Below, piece by piece: positions 1 through 12,983 of a DNA stretch of 64,000 nucleotides. The DNA is from Tetrahymena thermophila SB210 (Eukaryota > Ciliophora > Oligohymenophorea > Hymenostomatida > Tetrahymenidae). Below the pieces are notes generated by a model. The model ran no database searches. It was not told the DNA's origin and was given only the letters and a program-made list of their open reading frames with translations. Position numbers and translations under genes: made by a program. The DNA lies in the NCBI RefSeq assembly GCF_000189635.1, contig NW_002476237.1:124001-188000 (forward strand). The letters are read 5' to 3'. Within the stretch, counting starts at the first letter, position 1, and each line of letters opens with the position of its first letter.

Positions 1-2
1 AA

Positions 3-791
3 AATTAAATTTATTAATTTAGGTTACCAAAAAATATTTCTTTAGATGAAGTTTATATTGAGTAAACTATCAATTAGGATTATTTAAATGGATTAGCTAA
101 ATTCTTGGATTCATTAGATATTTTTGCTCTTAAAATATTTTAACTTAAATTACATAATAATGAATACAAATAACTCAATATAGACTAACTTTTAAAAGTT
201 TTAACAAAATTTAGATGCATCATGAATTGCACGGTATTTGAAGTATTTTTTGATTTAAGATAGATACCGAAAATATTAAAAATAAGAGATAAAACAAAAA
301 GATTTATTATCTAATTTTAAAGTCCAAATTATGTAGATAATATTTTAAAAGAATAAGAATCTAATAATATACTCCTTGATTTTGTTTAGCAATTAGGCTA
401 GAAATTTAACTTTAACGATTTAAAATATCAAAGAGATATGCAAGTTAATACTTTATAAATTAATTGTTCTGAAATCTTTTAACTTTCAAATATCCTTTAC
501 AAAATTACAAATATTCAATGCTTTGAAATAAGAAATTATAGGTTCAAGGAAATTTAAGATATTTAATTATTTTTATTTGAAGTTTCAAATTTGAATTCAT
601 TATTTAGCTTTATCTTTGAAATCAATTCTTCTTCTTCTCATTTTAATGATTAATTAACATTATTGTTAAAAATTTTAAATAAAACTGAGCTTAAAATAAA
701 ATAAATAAGAATATTCAAAATAATATTTAATCATTAAAAATTAAAATTATTAAATTTAATAAGACAGTCAAAGAGGCTAGTCATATATTGA
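3..791 (+). CDS. LRR-like ciliate protein, C-terminal part (cut by window start)
   Basis: Open for about 262 codons from the window edge to TGA at 789-791 with TAA/TAG read as Gln. The protein is leucine/isoleucine/asparagine rich with irregular leucine-rich-repeat spacing. Its last 200 residues match the C-terminal part of the next gene: both contain TVFEVFFDLRQ or KVFEVFFDLRQ, a KFNFNDLKYQ block, and end in IRQSKRL followed by two or three residues and the stop. The frame choice is supported by CAG versus TAG (both Gln) at the same site in the two copies. The start lies outside the window. Function is unknown; ribonuclease-inhibitor-type LRR proteins usually bind other proteins. Confidence 0.75.
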
Positions 792-1176
792 TTGATTGAC
801 TCTTTATAAATATATATTGTAAAATTAAAATAAAATTATTGATATTTAATTTTAATTCATATGTGCTTTATACAGACTTAATCAACTAGCTCTGAGAGCG
901 AGAGTATATTTCTAAAATTGGTCAGATCTTAACATTTACAATAAATAAATGAGGAGATGATATAATTAAATCAATTATATATTTACTGATATAAAAAATG
1001 TTTATTTGTAATGATTTTTCTTGAATATATTATTCAAATAATAAAATACTTTTACATTCAAAAAATAAAAAACTTAAATATCCAAAAAATAAAATACTTT
1101 TATTCTTTGTATTTAAACTCTAGTTTTTGTTTAAATTGTTTATAATTAATTAATCATACAAAAAATAAAATAAAAA
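792..1176. other. Intergenic spacer
   Basis: AT-rich spacer between two same-direction LRR-like paralogs. It should hold the 3' end of the first and the promoter of the second. No other feature seen. Confidence 0.5.
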
Positions 1177-2943
1177 ATGACTTCAATTTAGAAAATTAGT
1201 AACAAAATAAGCTTTCAAAAAAAAGCTTGGGAAATTTTAGATTAAAAGCATGTATAAAACTTTATTTAAAATAGTAAAACTTGTGCTGCCTCCTTTAAAG
1301 AGATCAGTATAAGCTTGGATGGTGATAATATTAGAGATAAATCTGTTTTAATCAGTTTAATAAACTAGATAAAGTTATTTACTACTGCGTAAAGCCTTGA
1401 AATTAATTTCGGCTACTTAAATATATTAGAAGTTGATGCTCTTAAAACGCTCTTTTAAAATATTTTGGAATTGAAGTAATTAAATAAGCTTTCTCTAGTC
1501 TTTGACACATGGGTTGTTAGAATAACAAAATTAGAAGAATATTTATTAATATCTTCGCTTTATAACTAAATGCCTCAATTAGATATTTTAGAATTAAAAT
1601 TACATAAAAATAATCTAATCGATTTTGGAGATTCTAATAATTTCGTATCTTTATTTATTTAGTAGACATAATTAAAAATTTTAAAATTAGAATTAGAAGA
1701 TAATAACTTAAAAAATACTTTTATGGCTAATATAACAAAAGATTTAGGTAAATTAATCTAACTAAAGTAATTAGATCTAAGTCTAATGGATAATGAGAGT
1801 CCAATTGACCTTAAATCAATTATTTAGAATCTATTATTGTTAAATTTAGATTCTCTTTTTTTAACAGTAGAAAGATGTTAGATTTATGAAATTGAAAGTA
1901 ATATCTGCGAAATAAATAATTAATCATAAAACTTAATAAAAAATACTAGCATAAGATTTGTTGAAATCGAAAATATTGACAATGTTATAAAATATGTTTT
2001 AAGCAATATAAATCGCTTTGAAAAATTCTATTTTTATTTAGATAAAATTAAAGTCTTAGAAAACTTACAAATTGAGAGGCAAACATGCAGAGATGAACTA
2101 TCTAATTTAACACATTTTAATTGCGAAATTTTAAATACAATGAATGTTTCTCAGTCATTAATTAGCCATATTAATAGAATTTTACTAAATGTGTAATTAG
2201 ATGTTAAATAATTAAAAATTTCTTTAAATAAATACAAAATACAATTTGAAAATTTTGCTAAAAGTACTAAAAACTACAAATTAGTTTATGATTGTTTTAA
2301 TAACGAAGAATTCTTAAATTAAATCTAATAACTCTAGATAGATTTTGTAAAAGCTATCATGGATTGTAAGGTATTTGAAGTATTTTTTGATTTAAGATAG
2401 TTACCGAAAATATTAGAAATAAGAGATAAAACAAAAAGATTTAATCTAGTTGTTAGTATTTAATAAGATAATATTTTAAAAGAATAAGAATTATTTTATA
2501 TACTCTTAAATTTTATTCATTTAAGGAAATCAAAAATGGAACAGCAATTAGGTTAGAAATTTAACTTTAACGATTTAAAATATCAAAAAGATATGCACAT
2601 TAATACTTTAAAAATTAATTGTTGTGAAAACTTTTAACTTTCAAAGATCCCTTAAAATTTTACAAATATACAATGTTTAGATATAAGAAATTATAGTCTT
2701 GAAGGAATTTAAGATATTTAATTATTTTTATTTGAAATTTTAAATTTGAATTCATTAATTAGCTTCATCTTTTCTATTAATTGTTCAACTTATGATAAAA
2801 ATATATTAAAATTATGGTTAAAAAGTTTAAATGAAGCAGAGTTACAAATAAAATAAGTAAGAATATTAAAAATAATTATTTAATAAGAAAAAATAAAATT
2901 AACAAATTTAATAAGATAGTCAAAAAGGCTAATCATATGTTGA
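1177..2943 (+). CDS. LRR-like ciliate protein, full-length paralog of the upstream gene
   Basis: Single exon of 588 residues, ATG at 1177 (MTSIQKISNK) to TGA at 2941. Residues about 60-330 hold irregular leucine-rich repeats with the pattern L..L.L.L..N (for example LDILELKLHKNN and LKILKLELEDNN), the spacing of ribonuclease-inhibitor-like LRRs. The C-terminal 200 residues are duplicated in the partial gene just upstream, so the two are tandem paralogs. No kinase, transmembrane or signal sequence is visible, so a cytosolic protein-binding role is a reasonable inference. The start has the usual A-rich ciliate context. Exact function unknown. Confidence 0.85.
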
Positions 2944-4792
2944 TTAATTAACTCATTTTTAAAATAAATATTGAAAAATTAAAATAAATATTTTGATATT
3001 TAATTTTAATGCATATGTGCTTTTTTATATTATATAATATATGCAGTTGAGGATAAATTACTATCATTTTTAATTTATTAGTTCTTAAAAAATAAAAATA
3101 AATATTCAAACCAAGCATTTTAAATTTAAAATACTAATTTTATAAAATAAGTCCATTTTCGCTTAGTGTGGTTAATATCTGAAACCAATTTTTTTGAAAT
3201 GGATATATTTTTAATTTAATCTTAAAACTAAAATTTTGTAGTTATAAATTAATAAACTAATTCATTTTTTAAATACTGAAATTCAAGATTAAATATTTTT
3301 TATTTTTTTTATCTATCAGGTTAGAAACCTGCTTCAAAGCCTTTTTTTTATTTCTTTTATTTTTTTAAAATATTTATTAAATAATATTTATTATTTTACT
3401 AAATGAATATTTCTTACTCAAGAAATAATTATCAGAGAATAGCTTTTATATTTTTATTAGATTAAGATCTTGTTGAATATTAATATCTTTAAACTTTTCA
3501 ATCAAAAATGAAGAAAACAATCAAAATGAAATTAAATTAATTAATATTTATTTAACTTTGAATCAATAGTAGTATTTTTGAAGAAATAATACTAATATTG
3601 AATTTATAATATTTAAAAATTATTTTAAATGAAAATTATTTTGAAATAATGATTATTTTTATATTTCTTTTTGAGCATATATTTTTAAATCAGTAACGTT
3701 TTGGTAAGCTAAAATATAATCATTTGATATTTGAGCAAAATGAGATTATGTTATTAATCAAATATTTTTAAAGCGTTATTCAATTAATAATGTTAAACAT
3801 ATTAAGTAATGTGCTATAATTATTAAAATATATTACTTTTAATTGTACTAATCATAAGAAAAATATAAACTACAGTAACTTTTTTAATCTACTTTATAAT
3901 ATCCTATCTATTCTATCTATTTGATAGTAATAACTAAAATAATATTTTCAAAAATTTAATAATTCAGAGTAATCACTGCAATAAAAATCATAACTTTTTG
4001 ATAGAATTTTATACAAAACATATTTTTATAATACAAATAATATATTTATCATCAAAAAATTAATATTGATTAAATTTGAGAAATCATCAAAAAGTGAGTT
4101 CTTTAATATTTTTAAATTCTTTACCTTTTTAATAATTTAATCTTATGGATTTTGATTATAATGCTTTAGATTAATAACTTATTGAATATGTTTGTATTTT
4201 TTAACTTCCAAATCAAAAAATGATTAAATAAAAGAAAATTGAATTAAGTAAATATTTAATTAATTCAAAATAAATAAGTATCAATATAATTACTTGCAAA
4301 TAATACTTAAAAATTATTTAAATCATTTACTAATTTTAAAAAAATCTATTCAGATAAATATCTTTTTATATTTTTATACTATTTTATTTGTAAGAAACAA
4401 TACCTTTTGAATACTTAATCATTCCATATTTAAATAAAATCAAATTGCATTAATAAAAAAATTCTTATTAAATATAAAATCCCTTTAATCTAAAGATACA
4501 ATTAATTACTTTACGTTTAGAACAACTCACCAAAAAATTAAATAATATTAAAGATATCAACTAAAGTAATTTTTCAGCTCGCTCTTGTGATAAACAGCAA
4601 ATCCAAAGAATTTAAAAAGATAAAACAAGCTGTAATGTTTTAAATTTAACAATCAAGTGTAATTCCCACAATAAGAATCATCAATTTTAATTGTAAATAT
4701 GTTCAAGTACAATTGATTTTAGATAATAAATAAATATTATTTTTATTTAAATATTGATTAAAACTTGAGAAACAAAATCAAAGATAAATAAA
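2944..4792. other. Intergenic region, 1.85 kb
   Basis: Extremely AT-rich with frequent TGA in all plus frames and homopolymer runs. No gene, tRNA or ordered repeat recognised. Confidence 0.5.
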
Positions 4793-7384
4793 ATGAATTC
4801 ATTAATTTCATTTATAAAATTTGCTGACATTTTTGGACAAGGAGTTCAAATGAATTTTTAAAAAAGTCCTGCTTATAAGACAGTGTATGGAGGTTTAGTT
4901 ACAATTATTATTGGTTGCTGTTTTATTTCAGGCTGCTACTTTTTTGGATCTATCCTTATTAATAGACTTGATCCTACAATTATCACTTAGGAAAGATCAG
5001 TTACTTCAGCAGCAAGAATAAATATTACTAATAATAATATTGTTGCAATGTTTGGCGTTTCTAACGGTGCTTCTGAAATTTGGTCAGACCCCACCATATT
5101 TAGGATGTATGCTGTTTAGTAAATTATGCAGATATAAAAAAACTCAGACTCAGGAATGGAGTTAAGATAGCTGATTTCCCATAACAAAACTATGAAGATC
5201 TGTGAAGAAAAAGATATAGGAATACCAAGTGTTAAGCCTTATTTTAACAAATTAAATTTAACAAACCTATATTGCTTAGATTAAGGTTAAGATATCTACA
5301 TTGAAGGAGACTTTGATGCTTAGAGTTTTGCTTAAGTTTTTGTTTATGTAGAAAAGTGTTCAAATGGAACTGACCCTAATATTATTTGCAAACCTATGGA
5401 TGTTATCAATTAGAAATTATAGTTGAGTAAAATACAAATATTTTTATCAAATACAATAGTAGATCCTTTAAATCATGAGGATCCCTTTTCCTCTAAGGGC
5501 ATGAATTTATATACTTAGACTTCATCGAGCTTTCCAAAAGAAGTTCAACTCTATTTTACAAATCAATATATCTAAGACGATGTTGGATTCATGTTTAGGG
5601 AGATTAAAAATAAGCACAGTTTTGTTTTTACAATATAGTAAGAGACATCCTTCTTTAGTAATTATAATGTGCTTGTTCGAGTTTTAATTAGGCTTTAAAA
5701 ATAAAAAGAAAATCTGATGTAAAGACGCTATTAAAAGTTTTAAGATATTGTGGCTTAAATTGGAGGGCTTATGAAATTATTAACAACCGTTGGCTCTATA
5801 ATTACATACCGCTTTACTTAGCTTTATCTACATAAAGCTATAGGTGATGAGGTATTAATTTATGATGATAGGAATATTAAAAAATTTGAGACTGAAAAAG
5901 TTACAACAAAAAACAAGAAAAACAAAACAAAGCATATTAAACCTAAGCAATCTGTAATCTAAGAAATAATAAACTCAGATAAAATCCTTTCAAACAATAA
6001 TATATAATAAATAAAAAGCTTTACCAATTATGAAGAAGGTGAATAAAGAAATGGTGGAGATTCTAATTAAGCAGATAATAACTTAGAAACCAAAAAAAAC
6101 AAGCTTGAAAAAATAGACATATATGAGTAACCCAACTTTTCTTAAATAATTTTTTAAAAATCAAAACATTTATTAACGACAATTTAGTATTAAAAATTCT
6201 TTAATATTATTAAAAATAAAATAAAATACAACTTTTATGATTATTTTAAGCAACTTTTTGCTAAGAGTTTGCAAAATAATGATAATCGAGCTAAACTGGT
6301 TTAAAAAGGAATGTAAATGATAGAATAATAACTAGATATTACCTATATTATTAATAAACTAAATGAAATAGATAAGCTTAAAGCTGTAATTTTTAATAAA
6401 GATTAATTAAAAATATTTGATTGTATCCCAAAACCCATTGTGTCTGATGAATAATTATTCAATAAATAATAAAAGGGGAATATATATTTAGACAAAAATA
6501 GAATTAGAGAATAAATTACTGATATTTAAATGTAAAGTCCGAAGTAGTTTGTATATTATGATATTCATACTTAAAGAAGCGAGCAGTCAAAAGTTGATGA
6601 TGCTATTTAGGGGCTTTAAAATATAATTAATAATAAATATCTAACAAAAATAGATAAAAATTTAATCTAAATTATAGATCCAAATATTTTAAATAGCTAC
6701 TAATATTAATAATAAAATAAATTACCAAGATTTTAAAATATTGATATTTACTCAAAAAGCTAAAACGATTCTATTTTCATAGATTATTAAGAATGTATTG
6801 ATGAAAAAATAGTCAGCTAATCACCAGAAACTGTTAAAAATTTAAATATAAATACTCAATAATTAAATCAGTAGTTTACAATATCACTAAGTAATGTTAA
6901 ATCCCAAAGTAAAACTATTTATTCATAAAATAAACTCAAGTAAATTATTTTATTGTATTTTTCTTTTAGCAATATCTTTATTTAATAAATAGGTAACCTG
7001 ATAGGACTGAAGAGTGATCAACAACCCAATCATTATCCTAACCCATACTATATACATTTCTTAAGTTTTATATGTTATACAATTTATTTAAAATTGAAGT
7101 TTATCTTAATAAAAGTTTTATTCAAGTAACCAAAATATTCTTTCATTTTGTAAAAGATATTTTGTTTAAACTATGATAATTCAAATAAAAAAAATAATTT
7201 AGGTAATTGTTTTGAAAAATAATATTATTTTACTATTTATTTTATAAAGTTTCTTATCAAATACAAGTTATTTTTAATTAGTCTCTTTTATTAAATTAAA
7301 TTGATAGATTTTTCATTTTAAAATATTAAAAAATTAATAATTTAAAATATTTTTAAATAAAATCTCTCATTCAAAAATAAATGA
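4793..7384 (+). CDS. Ciliate-specific membrane protein, 863 aa
   Basis: One open frame of 864 codons from ATG at 4793 (MNSLISFIKFADIFGQG) to TGA at 7382. Residues about 40-65 form a hydrophobic membrane segment (VTIIIGCCFISGCYFFGSIL). A 200-residue region with cysteines and N-x-T/S sites follows, plausibly extracellular or lumenal. A second hydrophobic stretch, QIGGLMKLLTTVGSIITY, lies near residue 330. The rest is a long charged, Gln/Asn-rich cytoplasmic tail containing KLNEIDKLKAVIF...PKPIVSDE, which I recall from a large family of unnamed Tetrahymena transmembrane proteins. The last 145 codons (after about 6945) are lower-complexity and include a possible extra hydrophobic segment, so the true C-terminus could be earlier. 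Function unknown. Confidence 0.8.
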
Positions 7385-8470
7385 AAAAAAATTATAAAAA
7401 TTCATCAAATTTTGTTACTTTTTGAATAAAAAATTTTGAAAAGTCCTAAAAGATTATACTAATTAAGGTTTTAAATAAATTAAAATTTAACCAAGTTTTA
7501 TAAAAACTTTTCTTTTGTTTCTCTTTTATTGTATATAAAAATAAATAATTAATATGATAAAATATTTTGAATAAGAAAATGTTTTTAAATGAATGATAAA
7601 TTACTAATATCTTCAATTTAAATATGAATAATATCAAAAATAAATTTAGTACACCAGCATGAAAAAATATGAATAAAGGTGAAACTTAAGTGATTCGTAT
7701 ATTAATATATCTAATTTTATATTGGTTAAATTAAAAATTTTTCTTTATATTTTTTGAAGGACAAGTTATAATTTAATGTTTTTAAAGGTTCGTTACTTTA
7801 CTCCAATTAAAATAGTTTGAATAATTCTACTTTAATAATGACAAATTTTTACAAGAATAAAAAAGCAAAATAAATAACATTTATCTTTACTAGTGATTAG
7901 CAAAGATTTAAGATTTGACGTTATAAGTTTTTAATTTATTTATAAATATTCTTTCATACATTTTTATTTAGAATAAATACATGGCTAAATTGTACAAAAT
8001 ACTATCAAAAGTTATTTGATTTAATTAAAATTTAAGAAGAAGATATATTAATATATGAAAGAAATAAATTCCAAGCAATTGATTTTATTTTAAATTAGTT
8101 AACTAACATCAAATTATATGAAATTGTTTTACATTTTAAATAATTTGAAAAAAGCCAATTTTATATCTAAAGCTTTAAATAAAGTATTTTAAATTTTTTT
8201 ATGAAATAATAAAAAGCTTAAAGATGAATCTGATTGATTGTATTTTAGTGAATAAAGAGGCAAAAGTATATAAAAATGAGCTATTTTAAATATAATTAAG
8301 GTTTTTTATTGCATAAAAGATTTTTGGAAAGACAAGAAATTTTCTGTTCGTGTTCAAAGAAATACATTGATAAAATATAAATAAGTATGTAGACCTACCT
8401 AAATTGACTGTACTATTTTTAATTCTTTTATTATTGTGAATTTTAATTTTGTTCTTTAATATTTAAAATT
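7385..8470. other. Intergenic region with one weak 48-codon ORF
   Basis: AT-rich spacer. At 8224-8370 (+) there is a short frame starting MNLIDCILVNKEAKVYKN and ending FKEIH, which looks coding-like and could be an upstream exon of the gene beginning near 8471. Nothing else recognised. Confidence 0.35.
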
Positions 8471-9130
8471 ATGTAAAAACTTAAAGAAAAAATTTTAGGA
8501 TTGTATGACAACTTTTGTACTTATGAAATAGTGATACATTTTTTAACTTGTTGGATATAAATATGCCCATCAACAAATAGAAATAGAATTTATTAAATTT
8601 TTAAAAATTTAATAGAAAATACAGTAGCTTAATTTATTCATAATGGAATTATAACAGTTTTACCTGCAAAAAATTTCAAAATACAAAATAAATTATTTAA
8701 AGATTTTATTCATCTTTTAAATACCTTCAATCTTAAATACATAATTATTTTTTAAAAATATTTTTTTAAGGTTTCTTATCTTTATATTAATTCTGATATT
8801 TAAAAATGTTTGATAAAGTGTTGAAAATCCAATAATTTCACTAAACCAGATCAAAAAAATACCTTCAGGAAAATGGCAGATATCAAAAACATTAAGAAAA
8901 TTTAAGTTTTAAATTTTGATAGACTAAAATAAGAATATTAATTCAACTTATAAGAGGGAAAATACAAAATTATTTAGAAGCTTACTTCATGTAACCAAAT
9001 AAAATTAGATAGAAAAAATTGTTATAATTCTAAAAAGTAAATACCTTTAATTACAATTTTCTGCTCAATTAATTTGTAAGATAAGAATGGTAAAAAGGAT
9101 AATGTGGTAATTAATAAGTAGCTCATAAAA
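8471..9130 (+). CDS. Hypothetical spliced gene, unrecognised; ends uncertain
   Basis: Two coding-like exons: 8471-8817 and 8869-9130, joined by a 51-nt intron (GTGTTG...CCTTCAG) in consistent phase. The first reads MQKLKEKILGLYDNF..., with ENTVAQFIHNGIITV in the middle; the second contains FNLQEGKYKIIQKL and NLQDKNGKKDNVV. At 9131 a GTATGT donor and at 9168 a TTACAG acceptor would splice this frame in phase directly onto the frame of the aspartyl-protease-like gene. So this is either a separate small gene, the 5' part of that gene, or transcribed leader. I do not recognise a family. The short 38-nt intron and overlap with the next gene leave the model open. Confidence 0.4.
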
Positions 9131-9258
9131 GTATGTTAATAATTTTTAATTTCTTATCGCACTTACAGTTTTTAATAAATGAAAGATTTAAATCTGTCTT
9201 ATCTCAAACTAAATTTATAAACATTAGTAATTCGAAAAAATATTTAAAAAAAATTCAA

Positions 9259-10266
9259 ATGATAAAAATTGTTATCTTTGCTTTTTGTTTGGGATTAGTA
9301 CTTTCAAATACTATCTCACTACCTTTGACATTCAATTCACATGGTCTTGGAATTGAAGTCAGATATGGTACTTAATAGTGTCCAACATTCATGGTTATTG
9401 ATACTTTTTCCTGTGATTTCCAAGTCTTTGATAAAGAATCTAGTCAATGTGGAATAAATGAGCTGAAAATAAAGGACAAGAACTATTATAACGCTCCTTT
9501 CTAAATTGGATAAATTAGTACTGAACTTAATTTCACTATTCCTAATAGTGATAAAGGTCTAAGTTTGTTTTGTCTTGCACCAGTTGCTTAATCATTTAAT
9601 GTAATTTAAGAATTATATGACTAAAAGCTTATCAACAACAGGACTTTCTTTTTCAATGTGACAAATTTAGACAATTCAATTGCATAAGAAAGTATTGATG
9701 TTGGCTTTCTTAATATTGGTGAACCTGATTATTCACTCATTAAATCTGGAACTAAAGCCAATTAATTGAAAAGTTATGATTATGAGCATAGATATTCTAT
9801 TCGTGGATCTAATAAATTCAGATATGATGGTGAATCTATTCCTCTACATTCAATTTAAACAGACTAATATTTCCCATTTGAGTTTTCCTATATTTAAAAT
9901 TGCATCACATTAAATAAAAAGTCTATTAAAGCTATGCTCAAAGCATTTGAATTAAAAGCAATCAAATATAGCAAATACAATGAAGGAGATATTTATGTGG
10001 ATAAAATCGAAGGAATGGGTGATTTTGAATTTGATTTATATTAAGAAGATGGATAAATTTTTACTGTTTCTTTGGCTCCTCAAGAATATTCTGAAAGACA
10101 ATCTGATGGAACATACTATTTAAGATTTTGTGAACCTTTTGGTAAAGTTGGCTAATAAGTTGTATTAGGATAGTAGATCTTTAATAAATATTATGTAGGA
10201 TATAACTTAGATCATAACTCTAACTTTATTGCTGAAAAAGCTCAAATTTAAATTGAATAAATTTGA
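9259..10266 (+). CDS. Secreted aspartyl-protease-like protein (A1 fold, catalytic motifs lost)
   Basis: 335 residues, single exon. The start at 9259 is chosen because it opens with a clear signal peptide (MIKIVIFAFCLGLVLSN). The layout follows pepsin-like proteases: an N-terminal beta region, a flap-like middle, and a C-terminal VVLGQQIFNKYYVGYNL that matches the family's LG..FL+.YY..FD motif. However, the first active-site motif DTGS reads IDTFSC, and the position expected for the second DTG/DSG reads EFSYIQNCI with no Asp. The protein is therefore probably not an active protease, and may be a lumenal binding or chaperone-like paralog. Cysteines are spaced as in secreted forms. Family assignment is by pattern, not by alignment. 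Confidence 0.75.
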
Positions 10267-10488
10267 TTTAAAAAAGTGATATAGTAATAAAACAAGTATT
10301 TTTATATAAATTTAATTCATGTAAAGGTATTAAATAAATGGTTTAATTTGAATACATTTATTTAAGTTTTATTCTCAGTATATGATTGATTAATATATTT
10401 TTAGCTTTCTTTATAAATAAGATATTAAAATTATTTTTAAAATTGTTTTTATTAATTTCAACAAAACTATATGTAATAAAATAAATAA

Positions 10489-10743
10489 TCAATTACAATA
10501 TTTCCAAAGACATACTTTATATAAAAGATACTACAATTCAAATTGTCTTATTTGGGCACTTTTTTCTAGTGGACACCTCTCTACAGTGCTAAATTATTTT
10601 ATCCAAAAAACTAATTTTTATTTAAATTTGTATATTATGGGTACATTTTTATGTAGGTACGTTTTAAAAGTCTCTCCTTATTGGGCTAATTTTTTGGCCT
10701 CAAGATGACAAGTATAGATAGACAAATGGTACTTTATTACCAT
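10489..10743 (-). CDS. Small hypothetical ORF, 84 aa
   Basis: Minus-strand frame from ATG at 10743 (MVIKYHLSIYTCHLEAKK) to TGA at 10489, with TAA/TAG as Gln. Base composition is clearly less AT-rich than the flanks, and residues such as HKNVPIIYKF and FSTVERCPLEK look protein-like. The plus strand is also partly open here. No family recognised; it may be an exon of a decayed gene or mobile element. Confidence 0.3.
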
Positions 10744-11795
10744 TTTCTTAATATCTTAATTAAAAACTTTTAGTTTCTTCATTTACACATTATAAATTTT
10801 AAAAAACAATTATAAATACTCACTCAATGATTAGGTTCAATTTATTTCAAATACTTATGACAAAATTTATTTAAAAAATTTTTGTTTCTAATAGCACAAT
10901 ACAGACCTCTTTAAAAAAAATAATTTTTTTTAGCAAATGAATTTCTTTGATAAAGAGAGAAAGTAATTAAATTTAATCATATATTAAAATTTTTCTTTAA
11001 ACAAGAAGGTTTAATTCCATATTTTACCATTTTTTTAATAATTTATTAAATCGCTTATTTATGAAATAAATTATTTAAATTTAATTAAAAACTAGTAAAT
11101 AGCCATCAAAATTCTTTTTTGGCTAATAGTATTTATACTTTTTTATGAATAAATATCACCAAATATTTGTAAGGAAGCTTTAAAAGCTATTTTTATTGAT
11201 TAGCTTTTAGTAATTTAATTTTTGTTAATTGTGGATTGATAATTTTTAAGTATTAATTTGAATCATTGCTTATGCGATCTTAATGTACTTTAAGATATTG
11301 CTAAATTTTTAAAAATTTATAAAGGTATTTCATTTTTTGATAAGAAAATTAAGTACAAAAAAAAGATTTAATAAGCTAAATAAAATAAAAAACTCTCTTC
11401 TCAATTAAATTTGATAATATAAATAATTGAATCTTTTTTTAGTATTCTTAAACGATAGGAAATAAAATTAATAATTTATTTTGCTAAAATTTTATTAAAA
11501 ATAAAATATTATTTTAATTTGTAATCATATTCTTTTTAAATAAACGAAGTATTTAAAATAAAAAAATACATTCGAAATATCTTTTTTGGGTTTCAAAAGA
11601 AAGATTAATTAAGTACTTTAGATAGAAATTAAAATTTTAAACGAATAATTACTCATTTTTTGACGAGAGTACGCCAAATTAAATACTCTGAATTAAAAAG
11701 ATCCGAATATTTTATTAAAATCAATTAAAAAATTATAAATTGTTAAATCAAAAACTTTGAAAAATATCTTTTATTAGCAAGGAACAAAAGTTAAA
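10744..11795. other. Intergenic region
   Basis: AT-rich, no coding signal seen. Contains the promoter of the aminopeptidase gene. Confidence 0.5.
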
Positions 11796-12952
11796 ATGGA
11801 AATTGAGAAACCCAATTTTATGACTTAAGAACAAGCTGAAAAGCGTTATAGTATGATCAAGTAAGGATCTATTAACTATAACCTTCATTTGGCATTAGAA
11901 AAAGGAACAACTTTTAGAGGATTAGGTAATATGATAGTTTCTTAGTTCATAATTAAAAGATTAGAAAAACATTTAATATTCGCTTTGGCAAAAAATTGAG
12001 CATAGTTAAATTAACAATATTTGTAACTATGTAAATGAACTAATTTATTTTAATAAAAAAGTTGAGGCAAGCTTCGAAACTTTGAATCTCACTGAAGATT
12101 TATTCATCGATTTCAGAGGAAACGATTTGTTTAAAATAGTCATCAATGGAAACGAGATCAGCTAAGACAAGCCTAATTTTGCTCACGTTTTTGATGGGTT
12201 ATTCATTAAGCTCCCACTCAATCACCTTAAAAGCAACGAAAAGAACACTGTCACTATTGTATATTAAAATAAATATGCTGATGATGGTCTAGGCTTACAC
12301 TCTTTCACAGATACTGATGGAAAACAATATATCTATTCTTAATGTGAGTCTTTCTGGTGTAATCGTATCTTCCCTAATTTTGACTAACCTAATCTCAAAG
12401 CAACTATGAAATTAACTGCAGTTTATCCAAATGATTGGATTATGCTTTCTAACTAATTTGCTGAATAATAAGGGGCTTTTAATAAGGAAAGTTTCACTTC
12501 TGCTGGAAGCAATGCAGATATACTTCTCTAAGGAATGTCATTAGAAAATAAGAATATTTCTTACTTCAAGACCACTTAAATTCTTCCTACTTATCTTTTC
12601 GGCTTCGCTGCTGGTCCTTATGTGGTCATCAAAGGACCTAATTCATATAACGTAAAAAAAAATATTTTTTTTTTATAAACTTATTGAGGTTTTTAAATAT
12701 AATTATTTGGAAGTTAAATATTATAAAAAAAAGATAATATTTATATGCTTATTAAATATATTTAAATTAGAATATCCCTATGAATGTCTACTGCAGAGAA
12801 TCATCACTTCCTTATTTGTAGAAATATTCTGATTTCATTTTCGAAATTACTAATGAATGCATGAGATTCTTTGTTGAATTTTTCGGATACCCTTATCCAT
12901 TTGAAAAATATGACTAAATTTTCTGTCCTGAATTCAATTGTGGTGCAATGGG

Positions 12953-12983
<31 letters not shown>

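Noticed and set aside
7446-7637. Standard-code minus ORF of 63 aa
   Set aside because: Low-complexity Phe/Ile/Lys composition in an AT-rich spacer; no start context or homolog-like feature.
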